Assembly (NCBI RefSeq): GCF_003985145.1
Contig: NZ_ML133528.1
Location: forward strand, 124,001 to 188,000
Reading direction: 5' to 3'
Origin: Rhizobium anhuiense
GTDB lineage: Bacteria > Pseudomonadota > Alphaproteobacteria > Rhizobiales > Rhizobiaceae
Length of the DNA stretch: 64,000 nucleotides
In this document: in pieces, positions 16,374 through 25,060 of the stretch
Position numbering within the stretch: position 1 is the stretch's first letter
Layout of the letters: each line of letters opens with the position of its first letter
Notes under the pieces: generated by a model
Database searches by the model: none
Seen by the model: the letters and a program-made list of their open reading frames with translations, nothing else
What the model was told of the DNA's origin: nothing
Translations under genes and position numbers: made by a program

Positions 16374-18074
16374 ATGAACAGCATTTCCGTCCATCCGAAC
16401 GGAGCCAAACCCGACAAGCCCTGGCTTGCCAGCTATCCCGATGTCGTTCCGGCCGAACTCCCACCTCTGGAATATGCCTCGCTTGCCGAAATGCTGGAAA
16501 AATCCTGCGCTCGTTACGCCGACCGGACGGTGTTTTCCAGCATGGGCAAGGCGATGCGCTATCGTGAACTGGAGAGCAAGACGCGCAAACTCGCCGCCTG
16601 GCTGCAGAGCATCGGCCTCGAGAAGGGCGATCGCGTCGCCGTGATGATGCCGAACGTGCTGCAGAACCCGATCGCCACCTACGCCATCCTGCGCGCCGGC
16701 CTCGTCGTGGTGAACGTCAACCCGCTCTATACGCCGCGCGAACTCGAACATCAGCTGCGGGATTCCGGCGCCAAGGCGATCTTCGTGCTGGAGAATTTCG
16801 CCCGCACGGTGGAGCAGGTGCTCAACAAGACGGATCTGCGCCATGTCGTCGTCACCTCGCTCGGCGAAATGCTGGGACCCAAGGGGCTGATCGTCAATTT
16901 CGTCGTGCGCAAGGTGAAGAAGCTCGTTCCCTCCTGGTCGATCCCGCAGCACAAGAGCTTCGGCCAGGTGCTGCGCGAAGGGGCGGGAAAGAAGCTTGCG
17001 CCGGTGACGCTTGCCGGCGGCGATATCGCCTTCCTGCAATATACCGGCGGCACGACGGGCGTTGCCAAGGGCGCGGTGCTGACGCATGCGAACCTGCTCG
17101 CCAACAAGCAGCAGCTGTCACTCTGGCTCCGCTCGGCCTTCGAGCGCAAGAAGCAGCCGGAGGTGCTGAATTTCCTCTGCGCCCTGCCGCTCTACCATAT
17201 CTTTGCGCTGACGGTGAATTCGCTGATGGGCATGTCGCTCGGCGCCCACAATATCCTGATCGCCAATCCGCGCGACATTCCCGGTCTCGTCAAGGAATTC
17301 GGCAAATCCGACGTGCATATCTTCCCCGGCCTCAACACGCTGTTCAATGCGCTGATGAACAATGCCGATTTCGCCAAGCTCGACTTCTCCCCGCTGATCA
17401 TGTCGCTCGGCGGCGGCATGGCCGTCCAGCGGCCGGTCGCCGACCGCTGGCTCAAGATGACGGGCACGCCGGTGACGGAGGGCTACGGCCTTTCCGAAAC
17501 CTCGCCTGTCGCCACCGCCAACCGTTTCGATTCGGCCGAGTTCACCGGTACGATCGGCCTGCCGCTGCCCTCCACCGACCTCGACATCCGCGACGAGGAA
17601 GGCAATTCGTTACCGCTTGGCCAGGTCGGCGAGATCTGCATCCGCGGGCCGCAGGTGATGGCCGGCTACTGGCAGAAGCCGGAGGAGACGGCGCGGGTGA
17701 TGACCGACGACGGCTATTTCCGCTCGGGCGACATGGGTTTCATGGACGAACGCGGCTTTACCAAGATCGTCGACCGCAAGAAGGACATGATCCTGGTCTC
17801 CGGCTTCAATGTCTATCCGAACGAGATCGAGGAGGTCGCCGCCATGCATGCCGGCATTCTCGAGGCCGCGGCCATCGGCGTGCCGGACGGACATTCGGGC
17901 GAGGCGGTCAAACTCTTCGTCGTCAGGAAGGATCCGAACCTGACCGAGGCAGAGGTGAAAGCCCATTGCATCGCCAATCTCACCAACTACAAGCGGCCGC
18001 GCTTCATCGAGTTCCGCACCGAACTGCCGAAGTCGCCGGTTGGCAAGATCCTGCGCAAGGACCTGCGCGGCTGA
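16374..18074 (+). CDS. fadD: Long-chain fatty acid-CoA ligase
   Basis: A 566-residue acyl-adenylate-forming enzyme that activates long-chain fatty acids with ATP and CoA. The phosphate-binding motif YTGGTTGVAKG starts at residue 223. GYGLSE and the ATP-binding YFRSGDMGF and DRKKDMI segments follow in order, and the catalytic lysine region is PKSPVGKILRK at the C-terminus. Length matches FadD. The ATG is preceded by GGGAGAGAGG; a start 13 codons upstream lacks such a site. In rhizobia FadD also influences swarming and membrane lipid turnover. It is monocistronic, with a terminator at 18148-18176. Confidence 0.92.
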   Translation: MNSISVHPNGAKPDKPWLASYPDVVPAELPPLEYASLAEMLEKSCARYADRTVFSSMGKAMRYRELESKTRKLAAWLQSIGLEKGDRVAVMMPNVLQNPIATYAILRAGLVVVNVNPLYTPRELEHQLRDSGAKAIFVLENFARTVEQVLNKTDLRHVVVTSLGEMLGPKGLIVNFVVRKVKKLVPSWSIPQHKSFGQVLREGAGKKLAPVTLAGGDIAFLQYTGGTTGVAKGAVLTHANLLANKQQLSLWLRSAFERKKQPEVLNFLCALPLYHIFALTVNSLMGMSLGAHNILIANPRDIPGLVKEFGKSDVHIFPGLNTLFNALMNNADFAKLDFSPLIMSLGGGMAVQRPVADRWLKMTGTPVTEGYGLSETSPVATANRFDSAEFTGTIGLPLPSTDLDIRDEEGNSLPLGQVGEICIRGPQVMAGYWQKPEETARVMTDDGYFRSGDMGFMDERGFTKIVDRKKDMILVSGFNVYPNEIEEVAAMHAGILEAAAIGVPDGHSGEAVKLFVVRKDPNLTEAEVKAHCIANLTNYKRPRFIEFRTELPKSPVGKILRKDLRG

Positions 18075-18088
18075 ATTTGACGAATTCA

Positions 18089-18135
18089 AAGTGTTACAAC
18101 GTCCTATGCACGTCTTTCGGACGCGCGGCGCTCTA
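18089..18135. repeat. Short palindromic intergenic repeat, copy 2
   Basis: AAGTGTTACAACGTCC followed by a weaker CACGTC/GACGCG stem matches the copy at 12510-12556. It sits between the fadD stop and its terminator. Confidence 0.55.
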
Positions 18136-18147
18136 ATGAAATTGAGG

Positions 18148-18176
18148 GCCATCCGCTCGCCGCGGGTGGCTTTTTT
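18148..18176 (+). terminator. Terminator of fadD
   Basis: GCCATCCGC (18148-18156) pairs with GCGGGTGGC (18162-18170), one G-T pair, then six T. Confidence 0.85.
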
Positions 18177-18261
18177 CTATTTCGGCAGGTGGCTGAACTT
18201 GATTTGCGGGTGATAAAGCGAATAGTTTCCGCAACCCTTTCCGCCTCCAAAGGAGCCTCCC

Positions 18262-19887
18262 ATGAACGCCATCGTCGAACAGCTGAAAAGCACCGCTGAT
18301 GCCACCAAGGCGACCGATATCCGTGCCGCCTTCGCCGCCGATCAGCAGCGCTTTTCGCGTTTTTCCGTTTCGCTTGACGACCTGCTGATGGATTTTTCCA
18401 AGACGGCGGTGAATGACGATATCCTCAAGCTGCTGGTGAAGCTTGCCGAAGACGGCGGCGTCGAGAAGAAGCGCGAGGAAATGTTCTCGGGCAAGGCGAT
18501 CAATTTCACCGAGGACCGCGCCGTTCTGCACACCGCGCTGCGCAACCGCTCCAACACGCCGGTTCTGGTCGACGGCAAGGACGTCATGCCCGACGTCAAT
18601 GCCGTGCTTGCCGCCATGGGCAAGTTCGCCGACGAGATCCGCTCCGGCGCGCTGAAGGGCGCCACCGGCAAGGCGATCACCGACGTCGTCAATATCGGTA
18701 TCGGCGGCTCGGATCTCGGCCCCGTGATGGCGACGCTGGCGCTTGCCCCCTTTCATGACGGCCCGCGCGCGCATTTCGTCTCCAACATCGACGGCGCCCA
18801 TATCGCCGATATCCTGAAGCTGGTGCAGCCGGAAACGACGCTGTTCATCGTCGCTTCGAAGACCTTCACCACCGTCGAGACGATGACCAATGCGCAGACG
18901 GCGCGCAATTTCATCGCCAAGGCGCTCGGCGAAGCGGCCGTGCAGCACCATTTCGCCGCCGTCTCGACGGCGCTCGACAAGGTCGCCGCCTTCGGCATCG
19001 ACAGCGCCCGGGTCTTCGGCTTCTGGGACTGGGTCGGCGGCCGCTACTCCATCTGGTCGGCGATCGGCCTGCCGCTGATGATCGCCGTCGGGCCGGAGAA
19101 TTTCGGCAAATTCCTCGATGGCGCCCATGCCGTCGACAATCACTTCCGTAAGGCACCGATTACCGAAAACCTGCCGATGCTGCTCGGCCTGATCGGCTTC
19201 TACCACCGCAATGTGCTGGGCTACCCCACCCGCGCCATCCTGCCCTACGACCAGCGCCTGTCGCGCTTCCCGGCCTATCTGCAGCAGCTCGACATGGAAT
19301 CGAACGGCAAGGGCGTCACCATCGACGGCACGCCGGTCGAGGGCAATTCCGGCCCGGTCGTCTGGGGCGAACCCGGCACCAACGGCCAGCACGCCTTCTA
19401 CCAGCTCATCCACCAGGGCACGAGCATCATCCCGGCCGAATTCATGATCGCCGCCAATGCCTTCGAGCCGGAGCTGCGTCACCAGCACCAGCTGCTCATC
19501 TCCAACGTTCTCGCCCAGTCGGAAGCCCTGATGAAGGGCCGCACCTTCGCGGAAGCCAAGAAGCAGCTGACCGACAAGGGTATGGACGACAAGAAGGCCG
19601 ACTTCATCGCGCCGCACCGCGTCTTTAACGGCAACCGCCCATCGATCACCTTTGTCTACGACAAGCTGACCCCCTACGCCCTCGGCCGCCTGATCGCGCT
19701 TTACGAACACCGCGTCTTCGTCGAAGGTGTGCTTTTCCGCATCAACTCCTTCGACCAGTGGGGCGTCGAGCTCGGCAAGGAACTGGCAACCGGCCTGCTG
19801 CCGGTCGTCGAAGGCAAGGAAAGTGCGGCAGGCCATGATTCCTCGACGCAGGGCCTGGTTGCGGCGCTGGCAAAGCTGGCGAAGTAA
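18262..19887 (+). CDS. pgi: Glucose-6-phosphate isomerase
   Basis: A 541-residue enzyme that interconverts glucose 6-phosphate and fructose 6-phosphate. The sugar-phosphate-binding segment IGIGGSDLGP lies near residue 150, SKTFTT near 200, and the signature DWVGGRYSIWSAIGL near 255. The catalytic-type GQHAFYQLIHQG is near 375 and the C-terminal lysine region contains INSFDQWGVELGK. Size is typical. AAAGGAGCC precedes the ATG. It links fructose uptake (frc genes at 30.7-34.4 kb, frk at 23.3 kb) to the Entner-Doudoroff pathway, since rhizobia feed fructose 6-phosphate back through this step. Confidence 0.95.
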   Translation: MNAIVEQLKSTADATKATDIRAAFAADQQRFSRFSVSLDDLLMDFSKTAVNDDILKLLVKLAEDGGVEKKREEMFSGKAINFTEDRAVLHTALRNRSNTPVLVDGKDVMPDVNAVLAAMGKFADEIRSGALKGATGKAITDVVNIGIGGSDLGPVMATLALAPFHDGPRAHFVSNIDGAHIADILKLVQPETTLFIVASKTFTTVETMTNAQTARNFIAKALGEAAVQHHFAAVSTALDKVAAFGIDSARVFGFWDWVGGRYSIWSAIGLPLMIAVGPENFGKFLDGAHAVDNHFRKAPITENLPMLLGLIGFYHRNVLGYPTRAILPYDQRLSRFPAYLQQLDMESNGKGVTIDGTPVEGNSGPVVWGEPGTNGQHAFYQLIHQGTSIIPAEFMIAANAFEPELRHQHQLLISNVLAQSEALMKGRTFAEAKKQLTDKGMDDKKADFIAPHRVFNGNRPSITFVYDKLTPYALGRLIALYEHRVFVEGVLFRINSFDQWGVELGKELATGLLPVVEGKESAAGHDSSTQGLVAALAKLAK

Positions 19888-19889
19888 TT

Positions 19890-20062
19890 TGCCCCTCACC
19901 CTGACCCTCTCCCCGTAAACGGGGCGAGGGGACGTGCCACGCGAGACGCAGGCAGGGATGGAAAAGTTGCGCCATAAGGGGAGAAGAGCGAATCGAGAGG
20001 CCGCGGCATTGTCCCTTCGCCCCGTTTACGGGGAGAAGGTGGCGGCAGCCGGATGAGGGGCG
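19890..20062. repeat. RIME-like intergenic mosaic element, copy 2
   Basis: It starts GCCCCTCACCCTGACC just after the pgi stop and ends GGATGAGGGGCGG. It shares CCCGTAAACGGGGCGAGG and CCCGTTTACGGGGAGAAGG blocks with the copy at 15504. It is longer in the middle. Confidence 0.7.
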
Positions 20063-20078
20063 GACGCTGGCTTAAGCC

Positions 20079-21032
20079 TCAAAAGCCAATCTCACTTGCC
20101 CAGGGCGGATTGGCGCCATCCTCAACAGTTTCAGCTGCCTTGACGCGCCTCAACCCTCGCCTTGGCATGATCGTGTGCGGGAGCTTGATCGCCGAAGCCA
20201 GGCCGAGCCTCGCCAGCAGCCGGATGAAATACCAACCGAGATCCAGCTGCCCCGGCTCGATGCCGAGCCGCGCCGATTCCGGAAAGGCGTGATGGTTGCC
20301 ATGGAAGCTCTCACCAAAGGTCACCAGCCCGAAACGCGGCAGGTCATAGCCCTGCACCGCGACACCATCGACGCTCCAGCTCTGATGGCCGTCGCGATGA
20401 GCGAAGTGGCCGATCAGCCAGTGTCCGGTTAACGACGCTGATATCCGCACGGCAATACCCCAGACTATCCACGGCAGGCCGCCGAGCGCAAAGAGCACGA
20501 GCCCCAAGGGAATCTGCTGCGCCATCCATGTCGCCTCCAGGAAGCGGTAGAAGCGGTTGCGCCGCTCGCGCTCATCGAGGACGAAACGTGGCGGACGGTC
20601 CAGCACCACGATGCAATGCATCTGCCAGAAAGCATCGATGAAGAAAGGCCGGCGATGGGCATAGAGGTCATGGCAGTCTCGCTGCCGTTGCGCCCAATCG
20701 CGAATATCGTGCGCGTAGATCATGCCGAAGGGACCAGCCATGCCGACCAGCGTCCCGAGATAGACAAGGAAGTGCTCGATCCAGATATGGGTGCTGAACG
20801 AGCGGTGGATCAACAGCCGGTGCATGCCAACGGAATGACCGAGGCAGATCGTGAGGGCGGTCAGGAGGATAAAGACAGCAAAAGCGCTCCAGGTGAGGGT
20901 CAACGGCCCGCCAATAATGGCGATCAAAGTCATGGCGGTGATCCAGATCGACTTTGCCGGCATCCAGACGACCCTGCCCTTCACGGGATCGCTTCCGTTG
21001 TCGATCATCCGCCCCGTGGAAATACTGCTCAT
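20079..21032 (-). CDS. Membrane fatty acid (acyl-CoA) desaturase
   Basis: A 317-residue membrane di-iron desaturase with about four spans. Histidine clusters are HRLLIH in the first third, HD(I)RDW...CHD...AHRR in the middle and HGNHHAF near the C-terminus. The middle cluster departs from the classic HRxHH, as seen in several rhizobial members. It inserts a double bond in acyl chains to adjust membrane fluidity. The ATG at 21032 is chosen because GGAGGGA lies just upstream; an in-frame start 17 codons earlier would overlap the operator region. The last dozen residues (GANPPWASEIGF) copy the end of fructokinase at 23307. It is divergent from an ArsR gene that probably controls it. Confidence 0.82.
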   Translation of the reverse strand: MSSISTGRMIDNGSDPVKGRVVWMPAKSIWITAMTLIAIIGGPLTLTWSAFAVFILLTALTICLGHSVGMHRLLIHRSFSTHIWIEHFLVYLGTLVGMAGPFGMIYAHDIRDWAQRQRDCHDLYAHRRPFFIDAFWQMHCIVVLDRPPRFVLDERERRNRFYRFLEATWMAQQIPLGLVLFALGGLPWIVWGIAVRISASLTGHWLIGHFAHRDGHQSWSVDGVAVQGYDLPRFGLVTFGESFHGNHHAFPESARLGIEPGQLDLGWYFIRLLARLGLASAIKLPHTIMPRRGLRRVKAAETVEDGANPPWASEIGF

Positions 21033-21128
21033 GACAAACTCCCTCCTATCGGGCGCATTCTCCACTTGTACATCGCCCACCAATTCATTAATTAAGAAAT
21101 TACCTAATTACTTTGCGCGAACGGCATT

Positions 21129-21156
21129 AATTAAGCAATACATTAATTGCTTAATT
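21129..21156. promoter_or_regulatory. Operator-like inverted repeat between desaturase and arsR
   Basis: AATTAAGCAAT (21129-21139) and ATTGCTTAATT (21146-21156) are perfect inverted copies with a six-base spacer. A related A/T-rich block with TTAATTAAG and CTAATTA lies at 21086-21111, nearer the desaturase start. Two A/T-rich dyads between divergent genes fit binding by the ArsR-family dimer. Confidence 0.65.
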
Positions 21157-21174
21157 TGTTAGTGGATCGTTGCG

Positions 21175-21561
21175 ATGATGCCGCAGGCACGGAGACCGGA
21201 CTTGAACGAAGAGACTTTCGATGACGCTGTGGAAGGCAGCTCCGTCAGCGCCGCCCAGCGGGTATTTCACGCGCTTTCCAGTGCCCCACGGCGAAAGATC
21301 CTCGCCTATCTCTCAGCCTCGGGCCTGACCGCCGGCGAGATCGCCGACCGCTTCAGCATGTCCAAGCCGGCCGTTTCGCAACATCTTTCCATCCTCGAAA
21401 CCGCAGGACTGATCAGACGAGAGAAACAGGGCCAGTTCGTGCACTATTCCCTGATCGAGAACAATCTTGTCAACACGCTCAACGGCTTCGTACAGGAGGT
21501 CTGCCCCGTCGGTCGGCCGATCAAGAAGGAAAGCCAGGCGCGCGCCCGCGCGAAAGAATAG
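21175..21561 (+). CDS. ArsR-family transcriptional repressor
   Basis: A 128-residue winged-helix regulator. The HTH is at about residues 55-75 (AGEIADRFSMSKPAVSQHLS), followed by the wing LIRREKQGQFVHYSL. No CxC metal-binding pair is visible in the recognition helix, so it probably does not sense metals; the single C-terminal cysteine (EVCPVG) could be redox-sensitive. It is divergent from the desaturase gene with two dyads between them, so local control of membrane lipid unsaturation is the likely role. The start is one of two adjacent ATGs; the first is used. Confidence 0.82.
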   Translation: MMPQARRPDLNEETFDDAVEGSSVSAAQRVFHALSSAPRRKILAYLSASGLTAGEIADRFSMSKPAVSQHLSILETAGLIRREKQGQFVHYSLIENNLVNTLNGFVQEVCPVGRPIKKESQARARAKE

Positions 21562-21615
21562 CATGGGGCCCGTCGCGCAAAACCGGATTGAACTTTCTTC
21601 TAATAGAAAATTTTA

Positions 21616-21629
21616 GAAAGAATTCTTTC
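21616..21629. promoter_or_regulatory. 14-bp palindrome upstream of otsA
   Basis: GAAAGAATTCTTTC is a perfect palindrome in an A/T-rich patch about 220 bases before otsA. It could be a regulator site or the loop region of the arsR 3' end. No T-run terminator is formed. Confidence 0.3.
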
Positions 21630-21849
21630 AATCTGCCGCCATCGCCCTAGATTCAAGCAAAATATGTGCGCAGGGTATTTCCGACGACATGGCCTACAAG
21701 CCGGGGGCGATGCCCCGTTTCATTGTTTCCGCTGGCGTATGCGCCGGGCCACTCGCGTCCGGATCCGCTCTTTCGCGCCCAGCTCGGGAGATTGCCCGAG
21801 ACGCTCACCATAGAGCGTTTTCACGATCCTTCTTCACCAAAGGAAATTC

Positions 21850-23250
21850 ATGAGCCGTCTTATCGTCGTTTCCAATCGTGTTCCCATGCCGGCCAAGGAT
21901 GGGAGCGCCGCGGCCGGCGGCCTGGCGGTCGCGCTGCAGGCAGCCCTGCAGGCGCGCGGCGGCATCTGGATGGGATGGTCGGGAGAGTCGAGCGGAGACA
22001 GGGAGCCTGGCCCGCTGTCGCAACTGCAGAAGGGTAACATTACCTATGCGCTGACCGATCTCACCGACACCGACGTCGAGGAATATTATCGCGGATTTGC
22101 AAACCGTGTTCTCTGGCCCATCTGTCACTACCGCCTCGACCTCGCCGAATATGGCCGAAAGGAAATGGCCGGTTATTTCCGCGTCAACCGGTTTTTCGCG
22201 CACCGGCTGGCGCCGATGATCGAGCCGGACGACATCATCTGGGTTCATGACTACCACCTCATTCCGCTGGCCGCCGAACTGCGCCAAATGGGGCTGAAGA
22301 ACCGGATCGGCTTCTTCCTGCACATTCCCTGGCCGCCGGCCGACATTCTCGTCACGATGCCGGTCCATGAAGAAATCATGCGCGGGCTCTCGCATTACGA
22401 TCTCGTCGGCTTCCAGACGGACTACGACCTCCAGAACTTCGCCGGGTATCTCAGAAGGGAAGGCATTGGCGACGACCTCGGAAATGGATCGTTCGATTCA
22501 CATGGGCGGATATTCAAGGCGGGCGCCTATCCGATCGGTATCGAAACCGCGGGCTTCGCCGACTTCGCCGAGAGCGCCGCAGACAATGTCATGGTGCAGA
22601 AGACCCGGCGCAGCATCGAGGGCCGCGACATGATCATCGGGGTCGATCGGCTCGATTATTCCAAGGGCATCATTCAGCGGCTGGAAGCGTTCGAACGCTT
22701 CCTCACCGGCAATCCCGCCTATCAGAACAAGGTCACCTATCTGCAGATCACGCCGAAGTCGCGATCGGAAGTTCCCGAATACGAGCATATGCAGAAGATG
22801 GTCGCCGAGCAGGCCGGCCGCGTCAACGGCGCCATCGGGACGGTCGACTGGGTGCCGATCCGCTATGTCAACCGTTCGATCAACCGCACCGTGCTCGCCG
22901 GCCTCTATCGCCTGGCGACGATCGGGCTGGTCACGCCGTTGCGCGACGGCATGAATCTCGTCGCCAAGGAATATGTCGCCGCCCAGAACCCGGATCGCCC
23001 GGGCGTCCTGGTGTTATCGCGCTTCGCCGGCGCGGCTCGGGAGCTGAAGGGTGCGCTGCTGGTCAATCCCTACGATGTCGAAGGCACTGCCAATGCGATT
23101 GCCAAGGGCCTTGCCATGTCGCTTGGGGAGCGCCGCGAACGCTGGAGCATGATGATGGAGCATCTGCTCTCTCACGATGTCTCGCTTTGGTGCGAAAACT
23201 TCTTGCGGGACCTGGTGACCGCTCCCGAACTTCCCCGGACAATCGCCTGA
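21850..23250 (+). CDS. otsA: Trehalose-6-phosphate synthase
   Basis: A 466-residue GT20 glycosyltransferase that joins UDP-glucose and glucose 6-phosphate. Family landmarks are SNRVP at residues 7-11, the AAGGLAVAL loop near 20, WPICHY near 90, the VHDYHL motif near 135, GVDRLDYSKGI near 265 and the C-terminal TPLRDGMNLVAKEYVAAQ segment near 365. No OtsB phosphatase gene adjoins it, so dephosphorylation is encoded elsewhere. Trehalose protects rhizobia from osmotic and drying stress. AAGGAAATTC lies just before the ATG. Confidence 0.95.
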   Translation: MSRLIVVSNRVPMPAKDGSAAAGGLAVALQAALQARGGIWMGWSGESSGDREPGPLSQLQKGNITYALTDLTDTDVEEYYRGFANRVLWPICHYRLDLAEYGRKEMAGYFRVNRFFAHRLAPMIEPDDIIWVHDYHLIPLAAELRQMGLKNRIGFFLHIPWPPADILVTMPVHEEIMRGLSHYDLVGFQTDYDLQNFAGYLRREGIGDDLGNGSFDSHGRIFKAGAYPIGIETAGFADFAESAADNVMVQKTRRSIEGRDMIIGVDRLDYSKGIIQRLEAFERFLTGNPAYQNKVTYLQITPKSRSEVPEYEHMQKMVAEQAGRVNGAIGTVDWVPIRYVNRSINRTVLAGLYRLATIGLVTPLRDGMNLVAKEYVAAQNPDRPGVLVLSRFAGAARELKGALLVNPYDVEGTANAIAKGLAMSLGERRERWSMMMEHLLSHDVSLWCENFLRDLVTAPELPRTIA

Positions 23251-23275
23251 TCGATCAGCGTCCAGCCGTCATCGC

Positions 23276-23305
23276 AAAAAGCCTCGCACCGTCCCCGGCG
23301 CGAGG
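23276..23305 (-). terminator. Terminator of frk
   Basis: On the minus strand CCTCGC (23300-23305) pairs with GCGAGG (23282-23287) with extra pairing inside the loop, then CTTTTT. It lies directly after the frk stop. Confidence 0.7.
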
Positions 23306-23306
23306 G

Positions 23307-24233
23307 TTAAAGCCCGATCTCATGCGCCCAGGGCGGATTGGCGCCGGCGCGGGAGACGGTGACGGCGGCGGCTTTGGCGCCGAGGGCCAGGGCGTTGTGG
23401 AGTGCCTTTTCGTCGAGCGAGGCGACCTGAGGCTTGGTCAGCAGACCATCCATCTTCAAGGAAGCCAGGATGCCGGCATCGAAGGTGTCGCCGGCGCCGA
23501 CCGTGTCGACGACGGTGACGCGTTGGCTCGGGACCGTGACTTTACGCTCCTTGGTATAACCGGAAGCACCTTCCGCACCCTTGGTGATGACGACGAGCTT
23601 GGCGCCGTGGGCAAGCCAGTGGGCGGCGAGCGTATCGTGGTCGCCTTCCAAGCCGAACCATTCGAGGTCCTCGTCGGAGAATTTGACGATGTCTGATTTG
23701 GCGGCCATGCGCTTGATGCGGGCCATATGCGACGGCTTGTCCTTGATGAAACCGGGACGGATATTCGGATCGAGCGAGATGACGCGGCTTGCGGCTTCGC
23801 GGTCGAGAAGCGCCTCGTAGGTTTCGCCGCAGGGGCTGGGGATCAAGCTGATGGCGCCGAAATGCAAGGCTTCGCAATCATCGCCCAGAACAGGCAGGTC
23901 GGCCGTGGTGATCATCCGGCCGGCCGTGCCCTCGTCGTAAAAGGCATAGGTCGCCTGGCCATTGACCAGCTTGACGAAGGCGATGGTCGAGGGACGCGGC
24001 GTGATGGCGCACGGGCTGTAATCGACATTGCTCGCCTTCAACGTCGCGAGCAGGATTTCGCCCATCATGTCATCGGCAATGCCGGTGAAGAAGGCGGTGG
24101 GGATGCCGAGGCGGCCGAGCGCGATCGCGGTGTTGAAAATCGCGCCGCCGGCATAGGGCGCAAAGCCCTTTTCGCCGAGCGTCGTGTCCCTCGGCAGCAT
24201 GTCGATCAAGGCTTCGCCGCAGCACAAAATCAT
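23307..24233 (-). CDS. frk: Fructokinase (PfkB/ribokinase family)
   Basis: A 308-residue sugar kinase. The N-terminal MILCCGEALIDM, the substrate-lid GGAIFNTAIALGRLG near residue 30, and the anion-hole signature DTVGAGDTFDAG near 245 define the PfkB family. The overall pattern matches rhizobial fructokinase. It phosphorylates fructose to fructose 6-phosphate, which pgi then uses. The frc uptake genes are 7 kb away. It is divergent from nothing and probably monocistronic, with AGGAATACG before the ATG. An AATCGATT palindrome just upstream may be a repressor site. Confidence 0.88.
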   Translation of the reverse strand: MILCCGEALIDMLPRDTTLGEKGFAPYAGGAIFNTAIALGRLGIPTAFFTGIADDMMGEILLATLKASNVDYSPCAITPRPSTIAFVKLVNGQATYAFYDEGTAGRMITTADLPVLGDDCEALHFGAISLIPSPCGETYEALLDREAASRVISLDPNIRPGFIKDKPSHMARIKRMAAKSDIVKFSDEDLEWFGLEGDHDTLAAHWLAHGAKLVVITKGAEGASGYTKERKVTVPSQRVTVVDTVGAGDTFDAGILASLKMDGLLTKPQVASLDEKALHNALALGAKAAAVTVSRAGANPPWAHEIGL

Positions 24234-24295
24234 CGTATTCCTCCCAACAGCACTGATATGTCCATCAATCGATTAAGTGAGCTTTTGTCAACCGG

Positions 24296-24985
24296 CTAGA
24301 GCGAAAGCTCACTAACCCCACCATTCCTGCCCGACCAGGCCAGCGGCGCATCAAGGAAGGCCTCGACCTCCGTCAGCGTCTCGTCGTCAAAGAGCTTCTG
24401 CGCCTTGGCGACGGCCAGAACATTGCGCCAGGTGGCGATGTGATGCAGCCGGACCTTGCCGTCGGTAAAGCGCTGTTCGCCGAAGATACCGTAGAAGAAC
24501 AGCGCAATGCCATGATCGACAATGCCGCCGGCGGCACGAACCGCGTCGATGAACTTGAACATGCTGCCGCCGGCTGTCGTCAGGTCTTCGATGACGAGAA
24601 CGCGCGAGCCTTCCGGCATGTTGCCTTCGATCTGGGCATTGCGGCCATGGCCCTTCGGCTGCTTGCGGACATAGATCATCGGCAGGCCGAGGCGGTCAGC
24701 CAGCAGCGCGGCAAAGGGGATGCCGGCGGTCTCGCCGCCGGCGATACAATCGAACTGCTCGAAGCCGGCATCGCGCAGCAGGGTGCTGGCAGCGAAATCC
24801 ATCACCGTCGAGCGGATGCGCGGGAAGGAAAGCAGCTTGCGGCAATCGATATAGACCGGGCTCGCCATGCCGGAGGCGAGTTTGTAAGGCTGGGCGGCAT
24901 TGAAATGCACCGCCTTGATTTCCCAGAGCATCTTGGCCACCAGTTCGGCCATGACGGCGCGGTCGGGAAATGTGGTCTGGATCAT
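24296..24985 (-). CDS. pyrE: Orotate phosphoribosyltransferase
   Basis: A 229-residue enzyme of pyrimidine synthesis that transfers ribose 5-phosphate from PRPP to orotate. The PRPP loop is present as VLVIEDLTTAGGS near residue 130. The orotate-binding part includes YIDCRKLLSFP near 50 and AGGETAGIPFA near 85, and the flexible catalytic loop carries RKQPKGHG. The ATG at 24985 has GGAGAG seven bases before it; an in-frame upstream start lacks any site and was dropped. It is near pyrC (29454), which acts one step earlier but one, though they are not in one operon. Confidence 0.93.
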   Translation of the reverse strand: MIQTTFPDRAVMAELVAKMLWEIKAVHFNAAQPYKLASGMASPVYIDCRKLLSFPRIRSTVMDFAASTLLRDAGFEQFDCIAGGETAGIPFAALLADRLGLPMIYVRKQPKGHGRNAQIEGNMPEGSRVLVIEDLTTAGGSMFKFIDAVRAAGGIVDHGIALFFYGIFGEQRFTDGKVRLHHIATWRNVLAVAKAQKLFDDETLTEVEAFLDAPLAWSGRNGGVSELSL

Positions 24986-25060
24986 GCGGCTCTCCTTCGG
25001 CTTGAGTCCTTGGGGGAATAGCAGCAAGAGCCCGACGTTTCCAGACGAAAGGCGAGCCAA

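Noticed and set aside
20079..21083. Longer desaturase start at 21083
   Set aside because: The ATG at 21032 has a clear GGAGGGA site, while the earlier start has none and would push into the control region.
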